Shown in pieces: positions 1-5,076 of a stretch of 11,082 nucleotides of DNA; position 1 is the first letter of the stretch; every line of letters begins with the position of its first letter. This DNA is from Candidatus Sulfopaludibacter sp. SbA3. Lineage in GTDB: Bacteria > Acidobacteriota > Terriglobia > 2-12-FULL-54-10. Location: positions 1-11,082 of the forward strand of contig CAMBEY010000075.1 of assembly GCA_945865705.1 (NCBI GenBank). Direction: 5' to 3'. Made by a program: the position numbers and the translations under genes. A model generated the notes under the pieces. That model did not search any database. It saw nothing but the letters and a program-made list of their open reading frames with translations, and was not told the DNA's origin.

Positions 1-96
1 CACGCCAAATCGCACACTACCGAGCAAACGGGGAGCACAGAAGGCGCGCCCTGAGCAGAAGAAGGGACCAGGAGAAGCGAGCGGGAGAAAGGGTAA

Positions 97-309
97 TTAC
101 TTTGGCAATTCTTTTTCGGAAGCCCTGACGGACGGATGTTTCATGCTGACCACCAGGCTGCAAACAGCGGCGCTGGCCGCCAGCAGCAGAGCCATCTTGC
201 CCCAGCCAGCAGACTCTTTTTCATTGGTGGTAAACGGGCGGGTGGCGAGCGGGCGATCCTCGCCGATATCCACCATAGCCATCCGACCAAGATCTTCGAG
301 CGTTGCCAT
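97..309 (-). CDS. Small single-pass membrane protein, function unknown
   Basis: A 70-residue protein that I do not recognise. The first 35 residues are polar and contain several acidic residues. A hydrophobic segment follows (about residues 38-55, core MALLLAASAAVCSLVVS), then a short charged tail ending in SEKELPK. The layout fits a single-pass inner-membrane protein with a cytoplasmic N-terminus. The start is well supported: a near-perfect Shine-Dalgarno sequence (AAGGAGGT) lies four bases before the ATG. The gene follows the secreted-protein gene on the same strand after about 81 bp, so the two may be co-transcribed, but nothing in the sequence proves a functional link. The strong ribosome site and sensible membrane topology argue that it is real. 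It could still be a lineage-specific gene without a named family. Confidence 0.6.
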   Translation of the reverse strand: MATLEDLGRMAMVDIGEDRPLATRPFTTNEKESAGWGKMALLLAASAAVCSLVVSMKHPSVRASEKELPK

Positions 310-313
310 TGCG

Positions 314-321
314 ACCTCCTT
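314..321 (-). promoter_or_regulatory. Strong ribosome binding site of the 70-residue membrane protein gene
   Basis: On the minus strand this reads AAGGAGGT, almost the full anti-16S sequence, four bases before the ATG at 309. It is the strongest Shine-Dalgarno sequence I noticed in the window and the main reason to accept the short gene and its start. Confidence 0.7.
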
Positions 322-390
322 GCCAATTGGTTACCGGACTTGCCAGAGTCCTTCGATGTCTCTATCGGCAATCTGATATGAAACTTGCGG

Positions 391-1533
391 CTACTGCACG
401 GTGAACCCCATCTGCGTGGTTGCCGGGTTCGGCACGGCCAGCGCGAAAGGTATGGCGGTGGCGATATTGGCCAGCGGGGTTCCCGGAGTAAATATCTGCG
501 CCGAGAACTGGTCGAACATGCCGTTGGCGGGCAGCCAGCTTGGAACATTGCCCTTGATGAGCGCCATATGCACACGAACCAGGAAGGACGAACCCGTCGG
601 CAAAGTGATGTTCTGCAGGAACAGTTTCTTCTGGGCCGCGGTGCCGGTTCCGAAGTTGGTGGCGTTGAACTGGCTGGGGTCCACCACGGTGTTGGTCATG
701 AAGGTGAAGACGGCGTTGGCGTTGGCGCCGCCGGGGCCGAAGTCAAAGTGCGAATCCATGGTCGTCTGAAGATCAAACGTCTGTGGGGTTGCGCAATTGT
801 TTACCACCAGAACGTTGTCGGAGAACTGACCGTGCGGGTTGGTTCCCACCACTTTCTTATTGTTGGCCGGACCGCCCAGATTGACGTTGGTGGTGTTAAT
901 CAGCGTGCTGAATCCCTGGTCGGTGAGGAAGTTGAACAGGCGCAGGCAGGAAGTGGGATGCGCCAGCTTGATATGCACCTGGACATTGGTTACAGTGTCC
1001 AAAAAGCTGCCGTTGGGGGTGGTCATGCGCAGGTTGGCCACCAACTCATCGCCATCTTCATTGAGGCTGGGATCAAGCGCCACCGCCGGGTCGATGGAGA
1101 TGCCAATCACGGAACTGCCCGTCCAAAGATTGTTCGGCACCGAGAAGGAAGCCGGAACCGGACTTAGCACGATATTTTTCGAGCCGATTTGCTCCAGCAA
1201 CAGCGGATTCACGGTGTAGCGTGTCGCCTGGCCCGTGGTGGGGCCGATCTTGATTCCCAGGTCCAGCTCAAAACTGGTATAAGGCCCGGAGGGGAAGGAC
1301 GTCCCATCAAACGTATAGAACAATTGAATGGTGCCTACCGCGAAAGTTCCCGTGGACAGGGGATTCCCGTTATTCATTACAAAGTCGGGCGTCGGGTATG
1401 AAACCAACGACGGATTCACCGAACTCGAGTCCACCGAGGACCACACGGCATCCTTGGCCGCGGCGATGGACGGGAAAGATAGGCTGGTCAGCGCCAGCAT
1501 TACGATGGCCATTATTAAAGATTTCGTTTTCAT
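391..1533 (-). CDS. Secreted beta-rich protein of unknown function
   Basis: A 380-residue protein from the chosen start. It begins with a clear Sec signal peptide: MKTK, a hydrophobic core (about residues 6-20), and a likely cleavage after SIAAA near residue 26. The mature part is rich in Ser, Thr, Asn, Gly and Pro with alternating hydrophobic residues, typical of an all-beta exported protein. It has only two cysteines (about Cys196 in HPTSCLRL and Cys247 in NNCATP), which could form one disulfide. There is no transmembrane anchor after the signal, no lipobox and no catalytic motif that I recognise. The reading frame is open upstream to 1632, but the ATG at 1533 is preferred because AGAGGAG lies eight bases before it and the signal peptide starts exactly there. 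A periplasmic or surface location is inferred; no function is proposed. The 70-residue membrane protein follows it. Confidence 0.75.
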   Translation of the reverse strand: MKTKSLIMAIVMLALTSLSFPSIAAAKDAVWSSVDSSSVNPSLVSYPTPDFVMNNGNPLSTGTFAVGTIQLFYTFDGTSFPSGPYTSFELDLGIKIGPTTGQATRYTVNPLLLEQIGSKNIVLSPVPASFSVPNNLWTGSSVIGISIDPAVALDPSLNEDGDELVANLRMTTPNGSFLDTVTNVQVHIKLAHPTSCLRLFNFLTDQGFSTLINTTNVNLGGPANNKKVVGTNPHGQFSDNVLVVNNCATPQTFDLQTTMDSHFDFGPGGANANAVFTFMTNTVVDPSQFNATNFGTGTAAQKKLFLQNITLPTGSSFLVRVHMALIKGNVPSWLPANGMFDQFSAQIFTPGTPLANIATAIPFALAVPNPATTQMGFTVQ

Positions 1534-1541
1534 TTCGCTTG

Positions 1542-1548
1542 CTCCTCT
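1542..1548 (-). promoter_or_regulatory. Ribosome binding site that fixes the secreted-protein start
   Basis: On the minus strand this is AGAGGAG, eight bases before the ATG at 1533. It decides between this start and the longer upstream frame (to 1632), which would place 33 extra residues before the signal peptide. Confidence 0.65.
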
Positions 1549-1762
1549 GCGTCCGGCGGGGATTGGAATCAGCATCAAGCTGTTTCTTCCAGGCACAAAT
1601 CGATTCTCACCGGGGGCGGCGTAATCAACCATCGCCCGACGGGCTCATTTCATTGGGGGTCAATAGTACTAGTCAGTCCTGCTCCTGTGGCGGGACCAAA
1701 CGGAGCAGCGACCGTAAAGGAGGGTGGTGGGTCAGTTTCAATCAGTTGTCGATGGGGCTTAA

Positions 1763-1820
1763 GTGGGGCAGGCATTCCTGCCTGCCCTCTGGCGGACAGG
1801 TCTGGAGGCCTGCCCCTACC
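1763..1820. repeat. GC-rich palindromic repeat (GGGCAGGC/GCCTGCCC)
   Basis: The core is an 8-bp perfect inverted repeat, GGGCAGGC then GCCTGCCC, separated by ATTCCT. A degenerate further copy follows as GGACAGG and GGCCTGCCCC, ending at CTACC. The segment lies between genes and codes for nothing plausible. The form suggests a dispersed extragenic palindrome rather than a gene-specific regulator. Its presence elsewhere in the genome was not tested. Confidence 0.5.
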
Positions 1821-1845
1821 TTAGAGCCCAAACGGACCCACTACC

Positions 1846-1903
1846 TAAGGGAGCAGACCCTTGCAACGGTCACTAATACCTGTTGAACGGGTCCGCTCCC
1901 TTA
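1846..1903. repeat. Long hairpin-forming inverted repeat downstream of nuoI
   Basis: The outer arms TAAGGGAGCAGACCC (1846-1860) and GGGTCCGCTCCCTTA (1889-1903) are complementary at 14 of 15 positions. Pairing continues imperfectly inwards (CAAC with GTTG), giving arms of about 25 nt around an 8-nt loop. The hairpin starts about 30 bp beyond the nuoI stop codon, where a terminator would be expected. No T-run follows on the minus strand, so it is not a classical intrinsic terminator. It could limit 3' exonuclease decay of the upstream transcript or be a dispersed palindromic repeat. Confidence 0.6.
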
Positions 1904-1935
1904 CGGTTGCGGCTCTGTGGGCTGGTACAGCGGGG

Positions 1936-2412
1936 TTATTGCGATGAGTTGTCAGCGGCGGGAGGGTTGGCGAGCAACTGCTCTTTGCGGTAGATCAGGT
2001 CGGTGATGTTGTAGGTGGCCAGCTCGAAGCCGTGGCCGTGGGTGATGGCGTCGGTGGGGCAGGCCTCGACGCAATAGCCGCAGAAGATACAGCGGTTGTA
2101 GTCGATGTTGTAAACTTCGGCGTAGCGCTCGCCTGCGCTGATGCGGCGCTCGGCGGTATTATCGGCGGCCTCAATGTAGATGCAGTTGGCCGGGCAGGCT
2201 GCGGAGCACAGGAAGCAGCCCACGCATTTCTCCAGGCCCTGCTCGTCGCGCTGGAGGACGTGCAGGCCGCGGTAGCGCTCGGTGAAGTGCGGCGCTTCGT
2301 CCGGGTAGTCCTCGGTAACGGTGGGGCGCAGCATGGTGCGCAGGGTCAGCTTGAAGCCATCGGTGATGGCTCCGGCCGACTCGACGAGTTGTTTCAGCAA
2401 GGATGGTTCCAT
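1936..2412 (-). CDS. nuoI: NADH-quinone oxidoreductase subunit I (complex I ferredoxin-like subunit)
   Basis: A 158-residue protein of the NuoI/TYKY family. This peripheral-arm subunit of respiratory complex I carries two [4Fe-4S] clusters (N6a and N6b) that pass electrons from NADH towards quinone. Both cluster motifs are intact: Cys63, Cys66, Cys69 and Cys73 in CVGCFLCSAACP, and Cys108, Cys111, Cys114 and Cys118 in CIFCGYCVEACP. The stretch before the first motif (HFTERYRGLHVLQRDEQG) is the conserved family lead-in. Length is normal for bacterial NuoI. The gene is complete, but no other nuo gene is in the window. Upstream on the same strand, 181 bp away, is the LTxxQ periplasmic gene; downstream is an unrelated secreted-protein gene. 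The 5' leader contains one arm of a 27-bp inverted repeat. A stand-alone ferredoxin is less likely because the NuoI-specific flanks are present. Confidence 0.92.
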   Translation of the reverse strand: MEPSLLKQLVESAGAITDGFKLTLRTMLRPTVTEDYPDEAPHFTERYRGLHVLQRDEQGLEKCVGCFLCSAACPANCIYIEAADNTAERRISAGERYAEVYNIDYNRCIFCGYCVEACPTDAITHGHGFELATYNITDLIYRKEQLLANPPAADNSSQ

Positions 2413-2431
2413 AATTTCGTTCCAAAAATCC

Positions 2432-2583
2432 TAACCACAGAGGACGCAGAGGTACGCACAGGGGACCGGCAACACACAAAATAGACTAACCAGGAAAAGC
2501 TAACCAGGAAAGATTGGCGGTTTTATCTGACGTTGTTACTTTCTATTTCGTTCCTCTGCGTACCTCTGCGTCCTCTGCGGTTA
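2432..2583. repeat. 27-bp inverted repeat pair (CAGAGGACGCAGAGG type)
   Basis: The arms at 2432-2458 and 2557-2583 are reverse complements at 26 of 27 positions (one T/C difference) and enclose 98 bp. The pair fills the space between the LTxxQ gene stop (2594) and the nuoI start (2412). The arm sequence contains a short internal near-repeat (AGAGGACGCAGAGG). I recall similar purine-rich repeats as common dispersed sequences in several environmental phyla, including Acidobacteriota, but this was not checked. The pair could form a long stem, or represent two inverted insertions of one dispersed unit. Confidence 0.75.
2486..2513. repeat. 14-bp tandem duplication inside the inverted repeat spacer
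   Basis: Two adjacent 14-bp units, CTAACCAGGAAAAG (2486-2499) and CTAACCAGGAAAGA (2500-2513), match over their first 12 bases. The duplication is non-coding and lies between the arms of the 27-bp inverted repeat, in the nuoI leader region. Slippage during replication is the simplest explanation. Confidence 0.55.
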
Positions 2584-2593
2584 AGTGTTCAGC

Positions 2594-3028
2594 TTACTTG
2601 CTGGAAAGCTTGCTCTGCTTTTCGCGGCGTTCACGTTGCGCTTTGCGTTGTGCCAACAGTTCACCGAATTTGGCGCGCTGCTGATCGCTGAGGATGCGGC
2701 GGATGCGGTTATGTGCTTCGTGGCGGATCTCGTCGATCTCGCGCTCGTGATCCTTGTAGGCCGCGCGCGTCTCGTCCAGAATCTTGGCCAGTTGATCGCT
2801 CTGCTCAGGCCCCAGCGCGAGTTCCTCGGCGAACCAACTCACCGCTCGCTTGCGCGTCGTGGAGGGAATCCGCTGCCCTTTGACATCCATGCCGGAAGGC
2901 GCGGCGACGCCCGCATCGGCGGATACCCGGACGCGGTCCCACAAGTTCACGGCCACGGCGCCGCTGAGGCCGCCGCAGAGGAATACCAGTATCACAAACA
3001 AGGCTGCGCGTTTTTTTTCAGAGGCCAT
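2594..3028 (-). CDS. Membrane-anchored LTxxQ-type periplasmic protein (Spy/CpxP/metal-resistance-like)
   Basis: A 144-residue protein. Residues 8-28 are a hydrophobic signal anchor after a basic MASEKKR start. The rest is a charged, strongly helical periplasmic domain with two LTxxQ-like motifs, LGPEQ (about 72-76) and LSDQQ (about 113-117), which mark the Spy/CpxP and heavy-metal-resistance superfamily. His94, His103 and His106 lie on the helix between the motifs and could bind metal, although this is inference. Known relatives act as periplasmic chaperones or as metal sensors linked to an ECF sigma factor, such as CnrX. The start lies two bases after the anti-sigma stop codon, which suggests translational coupling in a sigma / anti-sigma / sensor operon. 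The C-terminus is very basic (QRKAQRERREKQSK). The exact role cannot be read from sequence. Confidence 0.75.
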   Translation of the reverse strand: MASEKKRAALFVILVFLCGGLSGAVAVNLWDRVRVSADAGVAAPSGMDVKGQRIPSTTRKRAVSWFAEELALGPEQSDQLAKILDETRAAYKDHEREIDEIRHEAHNRIRRILSDQQRAKFGELLAQRKAQRERREKQSKLSSK

Positions 3029-3030
3029 GG

Positions 3031-3549
3031 CTAATACTCTTTTTGTGCGCCTACCGGTGCAACTTCCAGCGCATCGCTTAAATTATCGATCATGGGGTCA
3101 TCCAGCATGGGGTCATCCAGAGCGGTTTCACCTTCATTCGAGAAGGTCATCTGGGCAAACTCGGACGACGGATATTCCACCTCATCCCAACCATCCAGAG
3201 CCTCGCTCCGGGGAGCGCTCAGCATCCACGCCACCATCAGGACGGCCATCATCGCGCTGGGATAAACCAGTCGCGGTTGCAGCGTGGCGGCCAGCGTGGC
3301 CAGCCAGTCGCGCGACTGTTCTTTCTCAATGGCGGCCTGCACGCGAAAATAAAATTCGGGACCGGGTTGGGGCGGAGCCTCCAAGGGCACCAGCCATCCC
3401 ATGACTTCGCTGGTCTCCCGCGCGGCCGCGACGGCTGAGCGGCAACCACCGCAATCGGCCAGGTGCGCTTCGGCCTGCGATCTGGAAACATGGTCCAGGC
3501 CGCCCTTGAGGTATTCGTCAATCTGCTCGCGAATGTGTTTGTTCTTCAT
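3031..3549 (-). CDS. Zinc-finger anti-sigma factor, membrane-bound
   Basis: A 172-residue protein. The N-terminal cytoplasmic part carries a zf-HC2 / ZAS-type motif, His29-x3-Cys33-x2-Cys36 (HLADCGGC), typical of anti-sigma factors that sequester ECF sigma factors. A linker follows, then one transmembrane helix at about 95-111 (YPSAMMAVLMVAWML). The 60-residue acidic periplasmic tail contains a tandem DDPML/DDPMI repeat encoded by a perfect 15-bp DNA duplication. The gene starts 14 bp after the sigma factor stop and ends two bases before the LTxxQ gene, so all three form one operon. By family precedent it holds the sigma factor inactive at the membrane until an envelope signal arrives. Release may depend on the LTxxQ protein, which is inference. 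Confidence 0.82.
   Translation of the reverse strand: MKNKHIREQIDEYLKGGLDHVSRSQAEAHLADCGGCRSAVAAARETSEVMGWLVPLEAPPQPGPEFYFRVQAAIEKEQSRDWLATLAATLQPRLVYPSAMMAVLMVAWMLSAPRSEALDGWDEVEYPSSEFAQMTFSNEGETALDDPMLDDPMIDNLSDALEVAPVGAQKEY
3091..3120 (-). repeat. Perfect 15-bp tandem duplication inside the anti-sigma gene
   Basis: Two identical, directly adjacent 15-bp units (3091-3105 and 3106-3120). The unit is a multiple of three, so the frame is kept and five residues are repeated, DDPML then DDPMI, in the periplasmic tail of the anti-sigma factor. Perfect identity suggests a recent slippage event or a repeat number that varies between strains. Confidence 0.85.
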
Positions 3550-3563
3550 CTCTTTTATGCCGT

Positions 3564-4229
3564 TTATAAAACTGCCGCCGCACTGGGCCTGGCCTCATTT
3601 GTGCGAAAGCGCTTGCGCGCCAGCTCGCACAGCCGCTGCCGTGCGCGGAACAGCTTCACTTTAACGGTGTTCTCATTCGAGTCAAACATCTGCGACAAAT
3701 CCTGAATCGAGAACCCCTCCACTTCCTTGAGATACAGCAGCAGGCGCTCTTCCGGCGAAACGCGACCGAGCAGGTACGAGACCATTTCGCCCATCTCGGC
3801 GCGACGCTCCGGGCTAGCCTCCGGCGACGGCGTGCTCTCCATCTGATGCGCCTCGGCCTCGGTCATGTCGCAGGCCTTCAGCCAGCGCGACGGGCGATTC
3901 TTGCGCATCAGGTTGTAACACTCGTTGATGGTGATGCGGTAAATCCAGGTAATCAGCGCGGCGCGCGAATCAAAGTCGCGTATGCGCAAATATACTTTGG
4001 TGAATACCTGCTGGGCGATGTCCTCGACATCGGCGCGGCTGCGCACCAGGGTGTGAGCGATGGCGAAGACGCGGGCTTGATAACGCTCCACCAACATGCG
4101 AAACGCATCCGGATCGCCCTGCTGGCAATTGCGCACCAACTCACGTTCCCACTTGGAGCCTGACGTGGGCGCAGCTTCCAGCACGCCCGGTATCGGTATC
4201 GCTACGTTCACATCTCGTGGGACGGCCAT
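3564..4229 (-). CDS. ECF-family RNA polymerase sigma factor
   Basis: A 221-residue protein with both domains needed by group 4 (ECF) sigma factors. Sigma-2 covers about residues 30-112, including the helix ADVEDIAQQVFTKVYLRI and the -10 recognition part around TWIYRITINECYNLMRK. Sigma-4 covers about 145-205, with a helix-turn-helix in FSIQDLSQMFDSNENTVKVK followed by LFRARQRL. The two are joined by a variable linker with no sigma-3 domain. About 25 extra residues precede sigma-2; the ATG at 4229 has only a weak AGG upstream, so a shorter start is possible. It heads an operon with its anti-sigma factor and a periplasmic LTxxQ protein, which points to an envelope or metal stress regulon. It is transcribed divergently from the GNAT gene. 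Self-regulation is usual in the family, but no ECF promoter could be assigned with confidence. Confidence 0.9.
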   Translation of the reverse strand: MAVPRDVNVAIPIPGVLEAAPTSGSKWERELVRNCQQGDPDAFRMLVERYQARVFAIAHTLVRSRADVEDIAQQVFTKVYLRIRDFDSRAALITWIYRITINECYNLMRKNRPSRWLKACDMTEAEAHQMESTPSPEASPERRAEMGEMVSYLLGRVSPEERLLLYLKEVEGFSIQDLSQMFDSNENTVKVKLFRARQRLCELARKRFRTNEARPSAAAVL

Positions 4230-4566
4230 ATTTGCCTAAAGGTTGCAGTTAAATCTGGTCTGGTACGCTGTCGAATCAATTGTAAACCATGGCCGCTGCC
4301 ATCATGTAGAAATTTATCGCCGCCAGCCCGGCGCGCCGCGCGCCTGCCCGCGTGACAGTGCCGCGCGCGTCAGCAAGCGGGCCAATGGAAAAACCCCGTC
4401 CCGGTGGCGGATGCTTTCCCCGCTCGCGCAAAACGTCATCGTGAATCACAAACGCATGATAGAACCCAAACCCCAGCGTCCGGGGCGTGGTGTTCCATTG
4501 GCCCGCTTGCTGACGCGCGCGGCACTGTCACGCGGCAAGCGCAAAAATGGGCTAACATTCTGAGTT
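4230..4566. other. Divergent intergenic region between the sigma factor and GNAT genes
   Basis: This 337-bp region must supply promoters in both directions. The sigma-proximal 100 bp is AT-richer, with a possible but weak TTGATT -35-like box on the minus strand; no firm -10 partner is called. The remainder is very GC-rich (including CCGGCGCGCCGCGCGCC near 4328-4344) and is dominated by a perfect 43-bp inverted repeat. No good Shine-Dalgarno sequence precedes the GNAT start at 4567. No convincing gene is seen. Confidence 0.55.
4348..4535. repeat. Perfect 43-bp inverted repeat element with 102-nt centre
   Basis: The left arm (4348-4390) and right arm (4493-4535) are exact reverse complements over all 43 bases. 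The arms begin CCGCGTGACAGTGCCGCGCG and end GGGCCAATGGAA towards the centre. Pairing continues inwards imperfectly (ACCCCGTCCCGG against ACCACGCCCCGG, 10 of 12, with a one-base offset). No target-site duplication is visible at the outer ends and there is no transposase. The element ends 31 bp before the GNAT start codon. It may be a MITE-like element, two inverted copies of a dispersed palindromic repeat, or a structured 5' leader of the GNAT transcript. Confidence 0.88.
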
Positions 4567-5058
4567 ATGGAATGGCGCATCGAGCCAGCGGCCACGGAAG
4601 ATCAGCTTGCCGCCGCGCGCGAGTTGTTCCTCGAGTATGCGGAGTGGCTCGGCTTTGACCTGTGCTTCCAGGGGTTCGCCGAAGAGTTGGCCACCCTGCC
4701 CGGGGCGTATGCTCCGCCGCGGGGCAGACTATTGTTGGCAATCAGCAAGGTTGCGGAGAGCGAGCGTCCAATGGGCTGCGTGGCGATGCGGCCGCTGCCG
4801 GGCAGCGACCCTGCGGCGGTCTGCGAGATGAAGCGGCTCTACGTTCGCCCGCAGGCGCGGGGTACGGGACTGGGGCGCGCGCTGGCCGTGGCGGTGATTG
4901 AGGCGGCGCGGGAGTCGGGCTATCAGCGCATGGTGCTCGACACGCTCTCGACCATGGACGCCGCGCTGGGCCTCTACCGCTCGCTCGGCTTCCGCGAGAT
5001 TCCTCGCTACTACCACAACCCCATCGCCAACGTCCGCTATCTGGAATTGGTACTTTAG
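4567..5058 (+). CDS. GNAT-family N-acetyltransferase
   Basis: A 163-residue protein covering one complete GNAT domain, which transfers an acetyl group from acetyl-CoA to an amine. Motif A is clear around residues 92-107: the beta strand EMKRLYVRP followed by the pyrophosphate-binding loop QARGTGLG (R/Q-x-x-G-x-G type) and helix RALAVAVIEAAR. The C-terminal motif B region, DAALGLYRSLGFREIPRYY, is the usual GNAT ending that closes over the cofactor. The substrate cannot be told from sequence. The ATG at 4567 has no strong Shine-Dalgarno sequence, but the domain begins immediately (WRIEPA) and the frame fits the family well. The alpha/beta hydrolase gene follows within a few bases, suggesting a two-gene operon. 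A 43-bp inverted repeat lies just upstream and could be part of its leader. Confidence 0.88.
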   Translation: MEWRIEPAATEDQLAAARELFLEYAEWLGFDLCFQGFAEELATLPGAYAPPRGRLLLAISKVAESERPMGCVAMRPLPGSDPAAVCEMKRLYVRPQARGTGLGRALAVAVIEAARESGYQRMVLDTLSTMDAALGLYRSLGFREIPRYYHNPIANVRYLELVL

Positions 5059-5076
5059 AGGATGGAGCGAGGCACC

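Larger units (their letters stand above)
1534..1935. other. Intergenic region between nuoI and the secreted-protein gene
   Basis: About 400 bp without a credible gene. Open frames crossing it only shadow the neighbouring gene or run through repeats. It must hold the promoter and leader of the secreted-protein gene (minus strand, near 1540-1700), but I could not assign confident -35/-10 boxes. Its nuoI-proximal half holds two hairpin-forming repeats, at 1763-1820 and 1846-1903. Confidence 0.6.

Noticed and set aside
385..1167. Plus-strand open frame of 260 codons opposite the secreted-protein gene
   Set aside because: It is antisense to a protein with a signal peptide and a good ribosome site. 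Its translation is rich in Gly, Val, Arg and His without any domain, typical of a reverse-strand shadow in GC-rich DNA.
391..1632. Longer start for the secreted-protein gene at 1632
   Set aside because: It would place 33 residues with no signal character before a perfect Sec signal peptide, and a good Shine-Dalgarno sequence sits in front of the inner ATG at 1533.
4255..4300. Sigma-70 promoter for the ECF operon (TTGATT with a GATTTA-like box)
   Set aside because: The -35-like hexamer is reasonable, but the -10 match at proper spacing is too weak to annotate.
4385..4447. Tiny frames starting ATGGAA in both arms of the inverted repeat
   Set aside because: Each arm offers an ATG followed by about 20 codons, but there is no Shine-Dalgarno sequence and the peptides show no pattern. 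The symmetry follows from the repeat.
4243..4658. Plus-strand frames through the 43-bp inverted repeat
   Set aside because: They read through the repeat arms (PLADARGTVTR) and overlap the GNAT gene in another frame. They have no ribosome site and no domain.
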